Shown piece by piece: positions 1-9,960 of a stretch of DNA of 64,000 nucleotides (position 1 is the first letter of the stretch; each line of letters begins with the position of its first letter). The position numbers were made by a program, and so were the translations under genes. The DNA is from Hoeflea_A sp965204935 (GTDB lineage: Bacteria; Pseudomonadota; Alphaproteobacteria; Rhizobiales; Rhizobiaceae), in NCBI RefSeq assembly GCF_965204935.1, contig NZ_CBDBFO010000002.1. The stretch is one strand, 5' to 3'. The notes below the pieces were generated by a model that saw only the letters and a program-made list of their open reading frames with translations, had not been told where the DNA came from and did no database searches.

Positions 1-371
1 ACAAGCGCATCATAGCAGTGGCCGCGCATGGTCAATTCCACGGAATCGGCAATCACGTCGCGCGAGACGAGCGATGACTTCATGCCCTGGTGGCCCATGG
101 CTATGCCATCTGTAACCGTGATTGTGCAAAACTCACGCGGCGTTCCGTTGGCTGCCGCGACGCCCTTCTTCACGACCTGTGCCTGACGCATAAGGGAGAT
201 ATTGCACGGAGCGGCCTCGTTCCAGCAACTGGCGACGCCGACCAGCGGCTGCGCGATTTCCTTGGACGACAAGCCCATTGCATAAAGATACGACCGGTGC
301 GGCGCCCTTGCCGGGCCGACCGTCGTATGGCGGCTCGGGAGCCTGGATTTGTCGTATGTCTTGGCGTCCAT
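1..371 (-). CDS. ilvD: Dihydroxy-acid dehydratase, N-terminal part (runs off left edge)
   Basis: Reverse-strand gene with its start at 371 and its end outside the window; about 123 residues are visible. It matches the N-terminus of dihydroxy-acid dehydratase, the Fe-S enzyme that dehydrates 2,3-dihydroxy acids to 2-keto acids in valine and isoleucine synthesis. Seen motifs: LPSRHTTVGPARAPHRSYL near the start, PLVGVASCWNEAAPCN, and TVTDGIAMGHQGMK. The cysteines of APCN and of REFCT sit where the family binds its cluster (from memory of the family). The ATG is preceded by GAGGACC at suitable distance. The gap to valS holds nothing I recognise. Identity is firm although two thirds or more of the protein is missing. 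Confidence 0.93.
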   Translation of the reverse strand, partial: MDAKTYDKSRLPSRHTTVGPARAPHRSYLYAMGLSSKEIAQPLVGVASCWNEAAPCNISLMRQAQVVKKGVAAANGTPREFCTITVTDGIAMGHQGMKSSLVSRDVIADSVELTMRGHCYDAL

Positions 372-615
372 AAAGGTCCTCAAAATGCATATTGCGTATT
401 CACTTACACCATACGCACGCGCATCGCCGACGGATGCGCCTGTTTTGTGGCGGGATATCGGCGACCCCGTCACACTGCGGTCATAGCAAACCTTTGACAA
501 AAAAGTGTTGCCAATTCGTCACAGCTCAGATTCACATGGGGTTTTTGGAGTAAAAATTAAAGACCGGTGTAAAGGCTATCGACAACTTTATTTATTGCTC
601 TCCAATAAGTTGAAT

Positions 616-3390
616 CTAACCTGCCTCTTCAACGCGGCTGAGTGCTGCTGCGAGCTTGTCCCGCTGGCTCTCGAGCTCAACCAACCTGTCCCGTTCGGCC
701 TGAACGATTTCCGGGCGGGCATTGGCCACGAACTTCTCGTTCTGGAGTTTCCTGTCAATCTTCTCGTGCTCTGCGGCAATCTTGCCTATCGCCTTGGCCA
801 GCCTGGCCTTTTCCGCATCGATATCGATCAGCGCACCAAGCGGCAGGCAGTAGGTGGCTTCGCCCACGACAATCTGCGCGCAACCTTTCGGCGCCTCCTG
901 CTCGAGCACGATATCCTCGACCCGTGCGAGGCGCTTCACCGCGGGATCGTGGCGCAGCAGCCGGATACAGGTTTGTTCGCCCGCCCCGACGACGACAAGC
1001 GGCGCCACCGCTGAGGGCGGAACGTTCATCTCCGCCCTGACCGAGCGCAGCCCCGAAACAAGGTCCACAAGCCAGTTTATCTCGTCCGCGGCTTCCGCAT
1101 CCTGGTATCCGGGCGTCGGCCAGGCCGCATGACACAACAATCCATTGCGACCCGGCGTCTTGTCCCACAACTCTTCGGTCATGAAAGGCATAAAGGGGTG
1201 CAGCAGTTTGTAGATCTCGTCGAGAACATACGCGGCGCAGCCCTGCGATTCCTTCTTGGCTACCTCGTCCTCACCGTTGAAGACAGGCTTCAGGAGTTCG
1301 AGATACCAGTCGCAGAACTGGTTCCAGACAAAGCGGTAGGCCGAGGCCGAGGCTTCGTTGAACCGGTAACTTTCGATTCCGGCGGTCACCTCGTGGACCG
1401 TGCGTGCCAGCTCCGTCAAAATCCAGCGGTTGATGGTCAGGTTCACTTTGAGCGGATCAAAGTCCTTTTGAAGCGCAACGCCGTTCATTTCGGCAAAGCG
1501 GGCCGCGTTCCACAGCTTGGTGCCGAAATTGCGGTAGCCGGCCACACGCTGCGGATCCAGTTTCACATCACGGCCCTGCGCCGCCATGATCGCAAGCGTG
1601 AACCGCAGCGCATCCGCTCCGTATTCATCGATCAGCTCAAGCGGGTCGATGACGTTGCCCTTCGACTTCGACATCTTGGCGCCGTGCTTGTCGCGAACGA
1701 GTGCATGGATATAGACGGTGTGGAACGGTTCGATCGGGGTCCCGTTTTCGTCCTTCATGAAATGAAGACCCATCATCATCATGCGGGCGACCCAGAAGAA
1801 GATGATGTCGAACGCCGTTATCAGAACGTCAGTCTGATAGTAGCGCGCAAGTTCCGGAGTCTTCTCGGGCCAGCCAAGGGTTGAAAACGGCCAGAGCGCC
1901 GATGAGAACCAAGTGTCGAGGACATCCTCGTCGCGTGTCAGTTCCCGCGGCTGGTCATAATACGCATCCGCGGCCGCTTGTGCCGCTTCTTGCGTGCGTT
2001 CGACAAAGATCTCACCGTCGGGCCCATACCACGCCGGTATCCGGTGACCCCACCACAATTGCCTGGAGATGCACCAAGGCTGGATGTTCTCCATCCACTC
2101 GAAATAGGTCTTCTCCCAGTTCTTGGGCACGAAGTTTGTCCGCCCTTCCCGCACCGACTCAATCGCCGGCTTGGCAAGGACTTCGGCATTCACATACCAC
2201 TGGTCCGTGAGATACGGTTCGATCGGGACACCGCCCCGGTCGCCATGCGGTACCTTGTGCCGGTGGTCCTCGACCTTGTCCAGAAGACCGAGCTCTTCGA
2301 TGCGCGCGACAATCTTCTTGCGCACCTCGAAACGCGGCCCGCCGTCGCATTCATCGAGCGTCCTGTCCAGAGCTTCGCTTGGCTCCAGCCCCTCAAGAAA
2401 GTCCTGATTGTCTTTCAGGGTAATATGACCGTCCCGGGTCATGATGTTGACGGCACGAAGGCCGGCCCGTTTGCCCACTTCGAAATCGTTGAAATCGTGG
2501 GCAGGTGTCATCTTGACCGCACCGGTCCCCTCTTCCGGGTCCGGATACTCATCTGAGACGATCGGGATGCGCCGCCCGACGAGCGGCAGGATGACATGCT
2601 TGCCGACAATGGACGTGTAGCGGGCATCGTCCGGATGGACCGCGACGCCGGTGTCGCCGAGCATCGTTTCCGGCCGCGTCGTGGCGACGACCAGGTAATC
2701 ACGGGTTTCCCATTCGGTCGGCTTTCCATCCTCGTCAAAGGCGACCGGATGCTCGTAGGTAACACCCTCTTCCAGCGGATAGCGGAAGTGCCACAGATGT
2801 CCCTTGGTGTCGACCTGCTCGACCTCCAGATCCGAGATCGCGGTGAGCAGTTTCGGATCCCAGTTGACCAGCCGTTTGTCCTTGTAGATCAAGCCTTCCT
2901 TATAGAGCGCGACGAACACCTCAATCACCGCATTTGAAAGCCCCTCATCCATGGTGAACCGCTCGCGCGACCAGTCGCACGACGCACCCAACCGGCGCAG
3001 CTGGTTGAAGATCGCACCGCCGGATTCCTCACGCCAGCGCCAGACCTCCTCGATGAATTTCTCACGCCCCATGTCACGCCGGTGCTGCTGCCTTTCCATC
3101 AGCTGGCGCTCGACCACCATCTGTGTGGCGATCCCCGCATGGTCCATGCCCGGCTGCCAGAGCACGTCCTTGCCGCGCATGCGTTCGAACCGCACAAGAA
3201 TGTCTTGCAGGGTGTTGTTGAGGGCATGTCCCATGTGAAGGGAGCCCGTTACGTTGGGCGGCGGGATAACAATACAGAAGGTTTCGGCACCGTCCTTGGC
3301 GCCTGCGCCGGCCTTGAATGCACCGGTTTCTTCCCATCGCTGGGCAATTTTTGGCTCGCTCTCGGCAGCGTTGTAGTTTTTCTCAAGCAT
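616..3390 (-). CDS. valS: Valyl-tRNA synthetase
   Basis: Class I aminoacyl-tRNA synthetase that charges tRNA-Val in the cytoplasm; 924 residues, normal for bacterial ValRS. The HIGH signature is PPPNVTGSLHMGH near residue 50. The KMSKS loop (AKMSKSKGNVID) is near residue 570. A CP1 editing insertion lies between them, and the C-terminus is a Leu/Lys/Glu-rich coiled coil, as in the family. I chose the ATG giving MLEKNYNAAE because rhizobial ValS proteins begin that way; in-frame starts also exist at 3402 and 3453. It lies downstream of popZ on the same strand, a common rhizobial arrangement. Confidence 0.97.
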   Translation of the reverse strand: MLEKNYNAAESEPKIAQRWEETGAFKAGAGAKDGAETFCIVIPPPNVTGSLHMGHALNNTLQDILVRFERMRGKDVLWQPGMDHAGIATQMVVERQLMERQQHRRDMGREKFIEEVWRWREESGGAIFNQLRRLGASCDWSRERFTMDEGLSNAVIEVFVALYKEGLIYKDKRLVNWDPKLLTAISDLEVEQVDTKGHLWHFRYPLEEGVTYEHPVAFDEDGKPTEWETRDYLVVATTRPETMLGDTGVAVHPDDARYTSIVGKHVILPLVGRRIPIVSDEYPDPEEGTGAVKMTPAHDFNDFEVGKRAGLRAVNIMTRDGHITLKDNQDFLEGLEPSEALDRTLDECDGGPRFEVRKKIVARIEELGLLDKVEDHRHKVPHGDRGGVPIEPYLTDQWYVNAEVLAKPAIESVREGRTNFVPKNWEKTYFEWMENIQPWCISRQLWWGHRIPAWYGPDGEIFVERTQEAAQAAADAYYDQPRELTRDEDVLDTWFSSALWPFSTLGWPEKTPELARYYQTDVLITAFDIIFFWVARMMMMGLHFMKDENGTPIEPFHTVYIHALVRDKHGAKMSKSKGNVIDPLELIDEYGADALRFTLAIMAAQGRDVKLDPQRVAGYRNFGTKLWNAARFAEMNGVALQKDFDPLKVNLTINRWILTELARTVHEVTAGIESYRFNEASASAYRFVWNQFCDWYLELLKPVFNGEDEVAKKESQGCAAYVLDEIYKLLHPFMPFMTEELWDKTPGRNGLLCHAAWPTPGYQDAEAADEINWLVDLVSGLRSVRAEMNVPPSAVAPLVVVGAGEQTCIRLLRHDPAVKRLARVEDIVLEQEAPKGCAQIVVGEATYCLPLGALIDIDAEKARLAKAIGKIAAEHEKIDRKLQNEKFVANARPEIVQAERDRLVELESQRDKLAAALSRVEEAG

Positions 3391-3525
3391 GGAACCGGTC
3401 ATCTGTGAGGGAGTGTCGCTGTGCGGTGTACCCTCACTGCCCGCGCCGTTCAAGCCAAATTCCCGGAGCGCCGATCGACGGTCCGTGTTTCACCGGCAAC
3501 CGATGATGCCCGAGGCGGGCAAGCG

Positions 3526-4323
3526 CTAACGTCCGCGCGCCACCCGTTCGATTTCCTCTCGCACGAGCCGCTCGACCAGAGTTGGCAGATTGTCATCCAG
3601 CCACTGTTGCAGCATTGGCCGCAGCATATCCTCGGCAATTTCGTCGAACGAACGGTTCGGGCCATTAAGGACAGCGTGATTGAGGTTATCAAACGATGCC
3701 GCAACCTTGTCGCCCGCTTCTCTTGAAATCAGCGCACGCGCGTCCCGCGCACCAAGCAGGCTGGTATCGGGTTGGGTGGTCATGGGTTCCTGGCCCTTTC
3801 CGGCCCCGGCCTTGATTTCTGTTTTCCCCGCATGTGATGGAGCTGCCGGACTTGCATCATCGGACCGCGAGGATTCAGCTCTTGCTGCATCAGCAGAATC
3901 ATCCTGATCGGATGCCCCGTCCACCTGCGCCGCCAGACGGGCGAGTGAGACAGGCCGCGCCTGTGGAGCCGGACCAGTTCGCGTGGAACGACCCGGGTCA
4001 CCGGGCAGACCGCGCGGAGGTGCTGGCTTCTTGTCTGTTACTGCCTTGAGTTCGGCGCTGCTGTGGGCGGCGCGCAGATCCGTGTCCGGCGCCGCTGCGG
4101 ATACCACCGGCTTTTCGGCCTTGTGCGGCTCGTTTGCCGCCTTGAGCGCTTTCACGGGCGAATCTGATTTGTCGCCGACATCGTCAGGGGCGGATTGTGT
4201 TGTGGGAGACGTCAGTTCCGCCGCACCTGTGTTTTCCGGATCGTCATTGTCTTCGATGATTTTGCGAATGGAGGCTAGGATTTCCTCCATACTCGGCTCA
4301 TGCGCCGCATTTGCCTGTGCCAT
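3526..4323 (-). CDS. popZ: Polar organizing protein PopZ (DUF2497 family)
   Basis: 265-residue acidic, low-complexity protein with the PopZ/DUF2497 layout. A short conserved N-terminal helix (SMEEILASIRKIIEDND, residues 11-27) is followed by about 160 disordered residues rich in Pro, Ala, Ser and Asp. The conserved C-terminal oligomerisation region (FDEIAEDMLRPMLQQWLDDN and LVEREI-like sequence) ends the protein. In alphaproteobacteria PopZ self-assembles at a cell pole and anchors chromosome-partition and cell-cycle proteins; that role is transferred from the family. It sits between tolC and valS, all in reverse, as in many rhizobia. Confidence 0.88.
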   Translation of the reverse strand: MAQANAAHEPSMEEILASIRKIIEDNDDPENTGAAELTSPTTQSAPDDVGDKSDSPVKALKAANEPHKAEKPVVSAAAPDTDLRAAHSSAELKAVTDKKPAPPRGLPGDPGRSTRTGPAPQARPVSLARLAAQVDGASDQDDSADAARAESSRSDDASPAAPSHAGKTEIKAGAGKGQEPMTTQPDTSLLGARDARALISREAGDKVAASFDNLNHAVLNGPNRSFDEIAEDMLRPMLQQWLDDNLPTLVERLVREEIERVARGR

Positions 4324-4488
4324 ACCGTTCCTCGAAATTTTGCCGCATCAGAATCCGGGTCCCTTCGAACCGCAAAACCCGAATCACAAAACAAGTTTAT
4401 GCTATTGAATTGCAGAATAGAATCCCACGCTGATAATTGCGGAATCCGTTGCACAGTTTAGTAGATGAAAAATTGCCGCTTGTTCGGC

Positions 4489-5871
4489 TCAGCGGCCATC
4501 GACCGTGCGCAGCCCGAACCATTTGTCCTTGACGGCCTCATAGTGCTGCTCGGGCCTGTATTTGGCGACCCGCAGGCCAAGACGGGAAATTGTCAGTCGG
4601 CCCATGGAACTCAACAGGCTGTAGCTGGCAACCACCGCATCGCGCTGGGACTGTGCGAGGCTCTCCTGGGCCGAGAGCACGTTGGACTGGGTTTCCAGGA
4701 CATCAAGCGTGGTGCTTTGTCCGACCTTGCGTTCTTCGACAACGCCCTGCAGCGCAAGCTGTGCCGCCTGGACCTGAGCCACATTGGCAGCGATCGACGC
4801 CTTCGAGGCGTCAAGCTGAGCCCAGTCCGTGACGATATTCTGCTGCACTTCCCGCCGCGCCGAGTCGACAAGAATGCGGGCCTGCCCGAGTGTTTCTTTG
4901 GCCTGTCTGACCGAAGCCGATGCCGCACCACCCTGATAGATCGGAACACTGAGTGCTGCGCCGACGCTGCTTGTCGTCGTGCCGCCATCGGCATGACTGA
5001 CGGATCCCGAAAGCGACACGCTCGGAAGCAGCGTGCCTTCCGCCGCCTTCACCGTAAAGGCTGCCGCATCGACGGTATACTGGGCGCTGAGAATATTGGG
5101 GTGTTCGCGCAGCCCGATCTCGACCGCAGCCGCCGACGAGCCGGGAATAGCCTTGCGTGTCGGGCTCGGGGACTTCAGGTTCTTCGGCGCCACACCAATG
5201 ATCTGTACATAAACGGCGACGCTCGACTTGTACTGTGCCTGGGCCGAGAGCAAAGAAGCTCGAGCCGATTCGAGCTGAGCCTGCGCCAGGGCAATATCCG
5301 TCCGTGTCCCCTCGCCGACGTCGAAACGCGCCTGCGCTGCATTGCGCTGTTCGCGCAGAAACTCAAGGTTCTGCCGACGCACCCGCACGATCTGCGCATC
5401 GCGCACAACATTCGCGTAAATCTGGGCCGCCGACAGCAGGATGGTCATTTCCGTATTGAGCAGATCCTGCCGTCCGCCAAATACATTGGCCTCAGCCGCC
5501 TTGACATTGTTTCTCGTCTGAAACCCGTCGAACAGTGATTGGGTGAAGGTCACCCCGACCGATGAATCGATCGTGTTCCTTGTTACGGGCAATCCGCCGA
5601 CATCGACGCGGTTCGCGGACACACTGGCGGAGCCCGATACTTGCGGGCGATATCCCGATTTTGCGATTGCCACGCCTTCATCGGTGGCGCGCAGACCGGC
5701 ACGCGCTGCATTGAGATCCGGATTGTTTTCGTAGGCCTTTGCCATTGCGCCGAGTATCGTTTCGGCTGAAACACTGACAGGTGCAAAAACCACCGCGCCC
5801 AGTGCGGCGGTGAGCAACAGTGTTCGACGCAATCTGGACAAAGCGAATATCCCCAATATCGGCTGCATCAA
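4489..5871 (-). CDS. tolC: TolC-family outer membrane channel protein
   Basis: 460 residues. An N-terminal signal peptide (hydrophobic LLLTAALGAVVFAPVSVSA, cleavage probably after VSA) is followed by two homologous OEP repeats rich in Ala, Gln and Ser, predicted to form the trimeric periplasmic helical barrel. TolC-like proteins are the outer-membrane exit ducts of type I secretion and RND efflux. Typical family features include AKAYENNPDLNAAR near the mature start and the repeat motif ARFDVGEGTRTDIALAQAQL. No inner-membrane or adaptor partner lies next to it, so its substrate cannot be told. The start could be either of two adjacent Met codons (5871 or 5868). Confidence 0.92.
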   Translation of the reverse strand: MMQPILGIFALSRLRRTLLLTAALGAVVFAPVSVSAETILGAMAKAYENNPDLNAARAGLRATDEGVAIAKSGYRPQVSGSASVSANRVDVGGLPVTRNTIDSSVGVTFTQSLFDGFQTRNNVKAAEANVFGGRQDLLNTEMTILLSAAQIYANVVRDAQIVRVRRQNLEFLREQRNAAQARFDVGEGTRTDIALAQAQLESARASLLSAQAQYKSSVAVYVQIIGVAPKNLKSPSPTRKAIPGSSAAAVEIGLREHPNILSAQYTVDAAAFTVKAAEGTLLPSVSLSGSVSHADGGTTTSSVGAALSVPIYQGGAASASVRQAKETLGQARILVDSARREVQQNIVTDWAQLDASKASIAANVAQVQAAQLALQGVVEERKVGQSTTLDVLETQSNVLSAQESLAQSQRDAVVASYSLLSSMGRLTISRLGLRVAKYRPEQHYEAVKDKWFGLRTVDGR

Positions 5872-6007
5872 TATTCAGGCACTGCAACCAAACCCATCCA
5901 ATCGTGCCACGTGATATTATATGTTCATGCGTCGGTTACAATGGCCCTCGTCCAAACGCAATGACTGGCATGGACCGTGTTACCAAGAAACCACAGTAAC
6001 AGTGCCA

Positions 6008-6682
6008 TCAGAAACTGAATTCCGTTTCCTTTTCAAAGCCGGGCAGCGGCTTGACTGACGTATTGAATCCCCGGCGCGCCGAGGTGTGCCCGCCTTCGCA
6101 AACATAGAGTTTGGCCTTTGATGCATTGCCTGTTCCCTCGACAACCACGAGACGGCCTCCGTCGCGTAGCTGGTCGAACAACGCCTGGGGAAGAACCTCT
6201 ACCGCGCCGCCGACAAATATGACGTCAAATGGCGCTTCCGGTTTGTACCCATCGGCCAGATTTCCGGTCACGACGGCTACATTGTCGTATCCGAGCCGCG
6301 AAAGTGATTCGGCTGCGGTTTCCGCCAATGAAGGGTCTGACTCAAGCGCAACCACTGAATCGGCGAGCAACGAAAGCAGCGCCGAGACGTAACCGGTTCC
6401 GCAGCCGATCTCCAGAACGACATCGCTCTTTTTCACACCAGCAAGCTGCAGCAGTTTGGCGAGTGGTGAGGGTTCCATGAGAAATCGATCGGGGGATCCA
6501 TCCTGGCCGGACGCGATCCGGATATCATCATCGATATAGGCCAGCTCCCGCATGTTGGACGGCACAAAGTCCTCCCGCGCCACAGACAGGAACGCCTGGA
6601 GTACCGGATGGGACGTTACGTCCGTCGTGCGGATCTGGTTATCAACCATCCTGGTGCGGGCCAGCTCAAAATCGATGGTCAT
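6008..6682 (-). CDS. pcm: Protein-L-isoaspartate O-methyltransferase family protein
   Basis: 224-residue SAM-dependent methyltransferase of the PIMT family, whose members methylate isoaspartyl residues in damaged proteins as a repair step. Motif I is VLEIGCGTGYVSALLSL near residue 94; before it is the family pattern REDFVP...AYIDDDI. The alphaproteobacterial group is shorter and more divergent than E. coli Pcm, so true isoaspartate repair is likely but not certain. It is encoded upstream of tolC on the same strand with about 130 bases between, the usual rhizobial order. Confidence 0.88.
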   Translation of the reverse strand: MTIDFELARTRMVDNQIRTTDVTSHPVLQAFLSVAREDFVPSNMRELAYIDDDIRIASGQDGSPDRFLMEPSPLAKLLQLAGVKKSDVVLEIGCGTGYVSALLSLLADSVVALESDPSLAETAAESLSRLGYDNVAVVTGNLADGYKPEAPFDVIFVGGAVEVLPQALFDQLRDGGRLVVVEGTGNASKAKLYVCEGGHTSARRGFNTSVKPLPGFEKETEFSF

Positions 6683-6771
6683 TCAATGTCTCCGAATTGA
6701 TCGTCCTGCTAATAAAGCCCCCGGTCCGCCGATTCAAGCGACCAATCCATACATATCGCGGGCAATTCTGG

Positions 6772-7800
6772 TCAGTCTTGCGGCCCATCTCTAATCTTGG
6801 CGCTTCTCAGTGCCGCAAGATCTGCCGACCCGGTACAGAAGCACACGATTCGCAGCTGCCGCATGGCAGCCTCAAAGTGCTGGATAAGCGCATCGGGCGA
6901 ATCATTGGCAGCATGAACAAGGCCGGCTGCCTGACCGGCGAGATCGGCCCCGGCCCGGATTGCCTTCGCGACATCGATGCCCGATCTGATTCCTCCGGAG
7001 GCGATGACGGTCGCGTCCGGGCAGGCGGCACGGACTTCGAACACAGCTTCCGCGGTTGGTATCCCCCAATCGGCAAAGGCATTTGCGATTGCCGCCTCGC
7101 TCGCATCGGCCATTCGCGCGGCCTCGACAGCTGCCCAGTTCGTCCCGCCCGATCCTGCAACATCGATAATGGTAATGCCCGCATCGACGAAACGCCTTGC
7201 AAGGTCTGCGGAAATCCCGGAGCCCACTTCCTTGACCGCAACGGGTACCGGCAATGCCTCGGCAACCGCCACAATCTTGTCAAAGAGGCCGGACCAGTCG
7301 CGGTCGCCTTCTGGCTGTACGGCCTCCTGGAGTGGATTGAGATGTATGTAAAGCGCGTCCGTGCCGATCATCTCAACTGCCCTGAGTGCCTGTTCCGGAC
7401 CGTAACCGCAATTAAACTGCGCTGCGCCAAGATTGCCGAGTATGGGAACCGATGGTGCGAGCGTGCGCAGGCCGTGGCCAAGTCCGCCATCCTGCCCGTC
7501 CTCGATGGCAACACGCTGCGAGCCCACTGCAAACGGAATTCCCAGTGCCTCGCAGGCGCGTGCAATGTTTTCATTGATGGCAATGGCCCGTTCCGGTCCG
7601 CCCGTCATGGAGCTGACGAGAATTGGCGCACTGATCCGTTTCCCCAGAAAAGACGTAGAGATATCGACGTGGTCTAAATTCAGTTCGGGCAAGGCACAAT
7701 GGATGAACTCAATCCGTTCAAAACCGTTCGTTTTGGTGGTCTGTTTCTGGCGCCTTCCAAGGACGACCGACAGGTGCTCGTCTTTTCTGTTTGTCGGCAT
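6772..7800 (-). CDS. fni: Type 2 isopentenyl-diphosphate delta-isomerase
   Basis: 342 residues, the usual size for the FMN- and NAD(P)H-dependent type 2 IPP isomerase, which interconverts IPP and DMAPP, the building blocks for GGPP. Seen: N-terminal RKDEHL; FLGKRISAPILVSSMTGG; the barrel segment LPVPVAVKEVGSGIS; VDVAGSGGTNWAAVE; and ASGGIRSGIDVAKAIRAGAD, which carries the FMN phosphate loop. It is divergent from crtE with about 210 bases between, so it supplies DMAPP for the neighbouring carotenoid genes. It is unrelated in fold to the type 1 Idi enzyme. Confidence 0.95.
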   Translation of the reverse strand: MPTNRKDEHLSVVLGRRQKQTTKTNGFERIEFIHCALPELNLDHVDISTSFLGKRISAPILVSSMTGGPERAIAINENIARACEALGIPFAVGSQRVAIEDGQDGGLGHGLRTLAPSVPILGNLGAAQFNCGYGPEQALRAVEMIGTDALYIHLNPLQEAVQPEGDRDWSGLFDKIVAVAEALPVPVAVKEVGSGISADLARRFVDAGITIIDVAGSGGTNWAAVEAARMADASEAAIANAFADWGIPTAEAVFEVRAACPDATVIASGGIRSGIDVAKAIRAGADLAGQAAGLVHAANDSPDALIQHFEAAMRQLRIVCFCTGSADLAALRSAKIRDGPQD

Positions 7801-8011
7801 TTCACCCGCAGTCCCGATTGTAATTGGTAGCAGGCAAACATCCTGGCATCTTGTTTTCCGGCCGTTCCTTTGTGATCAGGCACTAAGTAGGTGTAAAAAA
7901 ATGATTGGCGGTCAAGAGCAATTCGTTGTTGGTTCATTACACGGCCATCGTTCGTACTATAGTGATACAGCTATGGTCTGGCACAGCGAGCGCCATATAT
8001 CGTAGCCGTCA

Positions 8012-8959
8012 TTGGGGCCAGTAAGCGGAAGGGACAGGACCATCAGCACATTTGCACAATCCCTCAAACGGACGGGACTCCAGTCTCCGGACAAGCACCT
8101 GGCATCTATTCGCCAGGAGGTGAATAGCACCCTGGAACACCTCTTGCCGGACGCGGCCACGCACCCCACGACACTCCATCAGGCAATGCGTTATAGCTTG
8201 CTGGGTGGCGGCAAGCGCATACGTCCGTTGCTTTGCATTCTCGTCAGCGAAGCAGCACAGGGCCATGGACGTGACTTTGCGCTTCACGCCGGTTGTGCAA
8301 TCGAGTGCGTTCACACCGCTTCGCTGATCCTCGATGACCTGCCGAGCATGGACGATGCGGCGATGAGGCGAGGCCGAAAGACCACCCATCAGGAGTTCGG
8401 TGAAGCCACGGCGATTCTGGCCTCTATCGGTCTGCTGAACCTGGCCTATGGAATCATAGCCCGTCACGCCGCGACCGAACCCGGCGTCAAGGCGCATGCC
8501 CTTGATGTCCTGTGTGAAGCTGTCGGCTCCAAGGGAATGATTGCCGGCCAGGAGATCGACCTTCACGAAAGGCACCGGTTCAGCGAGGCTCGGCCGATCG
8601 AAAACCTCAACTGGCTCAAGACCGGGGTTCTTTTTGTCGCCTCGGCCCATATCGGTGCGCTTGCAGCTGGTTTGCAACCGGAATCCGTAAACGCCGTCAA
8701 AGACTTCGCCAAATATGTCGGATTGGCGTTTCAGACGGCAGATGATCTCATCGATCAGTCCGGAAGTGTCGAGACAATCGGCAAAGACGTCGGGCAAGAT
8801 GACGGTGTTCCGACGCTTGTATCCCTTTCCGGCAACGAGGCAGCGCGCCGGTCGTGCGAGGAAAATCTCACCTATGCACAGGAATCCTTGCACAGGGCCC
8901 AATTGCAGGGGGCAGGACTGCAGGCGCTTGTGGACAGTATCTTCGGTTCCAAAATATAA
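8012..8959 (+). CDS. crtE: Geranylgeranyl diphosphate synthase
   Basis: About 315-residue trans-prenyltransferase that condenses IPP with allylic diphosphates to GGPP, the precursor for phytoene. Key motifs: LLGGGKRIRPLL; the first Asp-rich motif DDLPSMDD with its two-residue insertion; GQEIDLHE; and the second Asp-rich motif FQTADDLIDQSG. The start is uncertain: the frame opens at a TTG at 8012 with no clear Shine-Dalgarno, and no ATG occurs before about residue 58, so a non-ATG start near 8012-8120 must be used. It leads a forward group with the ABC genes and crtZ; the ABC ATPase start is 11 bases downstream. Confidence 0.93.
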   Translation: MGPVSGRDRTISTFAQSLKRTGLQSPDKHLASIRQEVNSTLEHLLPDAATHPTTLHQAMRYSLLGGGKRIRPLLCILVSEAAQGHGRDFALHAGCAIECVHTASLILDDLPSMDDAAMRRGRKTTHQEFGEATAILASIGLLNLAYGIIARHAATEPGVKAHALDVLCEAVGSKGMIAGQEIDLHERHRFSEARPIENLNWLKTGVLFVASAHIGALAAGLQPESVNAVKDFAKYVGLAFQTADDLIDQSGSVETIGKDVGQDDGVPTLVSLSGNEAARRSCEENLTYAQESLHRAQLQGAGLQALVDSIFGSKI

Positions 8960-8970
8960 TCACGACCCAT

Positions 8971-9960
8971 ATGTTCGTGATCAAAAAACCGATCGGGGGA
9001 ACCAGGACGGTGCACCCTCCGGAAGCGGCGCTCCCGGCGCTGGAAATCAATGGGCTTTCTGTACGCTACGGAAAACGCACCGTCATTGATTCGCTCGACC
9101 TGACGATCGGGCCTTCCGAGATATTCGGGCTGTTGGGTCCGAACGGCTCGGGAAAGTCGACGCTCGTTCGCGCTGTATGCCGGCGAATCAAGCCGAATGC
9201 CGGGACCATTCGCATAGCTTCCATGGAGAATTCCAGGCGAAAGGCTTTGCGCCGGGTGGGGTTGGTGCCTCAGGAAATTGCCCTTTACCCCCATTTGACG
9301 GCTCGTGAGAATCTGCTGGCCTTCGGTCGGCTTTCGGGGCTTTCGCATAAAGAGACCCAAAAGGCGCTGGATTTTGTTGTCGAAGCGACGCGATTGACAA
9401 AACACCTGGACGACGCCGTGCACACGCTGTCTGGCGGCTGGAAGCGACGTGCCAATATCGCCGCCGCCCTGCTGCATGGTCCGTCGCTGCTGATTCTCGA
9501 CGAGCCGACCGTCGGTGTTGATGTGGATGCGCGTAATGCCCTGCACACTGTGATACGCAATCTGGGCCGATCAGGTCTTGCCGTCCTTCTCACCACGCAT
9601 GACCTTGACCAGGCCCAGACGCTGTGCGGTCGGGTCGGTTTCCTGCGCAACGGGCATATTGCCCCGACGGGCCGTCCGGCCGATCTTCTGAAAGACACGT
9701 TCGGTTCACAATGCGAGTTGCTTGTCGATCTTTATGAGCCAGCCAATCCGGTGATACGCGATATGCTGAAGCGCCTCGGTTTCGCCAGCCGTCACCTCGG
9801 CCTTGAATGGAGCCGTATGATCGATGCATCCGTCGACAGCCAGGCGGGACTGACAGATGCGCTTCATCGCACGGGCCTTCGCATCAAGGAAATCAGGTTC
9901 CGGGAGCCGGATCTGGACAGCCTCTTCGCCAGGCTGATCGCGGAGAACACCCAGTCATGA
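8971..9960 (+). CDS. ABC transporter ATP-binding protein (carotenoid cluster)
   Basis: 329-residue nucleotide-binding subunit of an ABC-2 (DrrA/NatA-like) exporter. Walker A is GPNGSGKST, the signature is LSGGWKRR (a variant of LSGGQ with Trp), and Walker B is LLILDEPTVGVD followed by a His switch (TTHD). About 80 residues after the ATPase core form a C-terminal extension typical of the DrrA group. I chose the ATG at 8971 because upstream codons overlap crtE. Its last four bases overlap the permease start (ATGA), so the two are translationally coupled. Its place between crtE and crtZ suggests export or membrane placement of a lipid or isoprenoid; the substrate is unknown. Confidence 0.9.
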   Translation: MFVIKKPIGGTRTVHPPEAALPALEINGLSVRYGKRTVIDSLDLTIGPSEIFGLLGPNGSGKSTLVRAVCRRIKPNAGTIRIASMENSRRKALRRVGLVPQEIALYPHLTARENLLAFGRLSGLSHKETQKALDFVVEATRLTKHLDDAVHTLSGGWKRRANIAAALLHGPSLLILDEPTVGVDVDARNALHTVIRNLGRSGLAVLLTTHDLDQAQTLCGRVGFLRNGHIAPTGRPADLLKDTFGSQCELLVDLYEPANPVIRDMLKRLGFASRHLGLEWSRMIDASVDSQAGLTDALHRTGLRIKEIRFREPDLDSLFARLIAENTQS

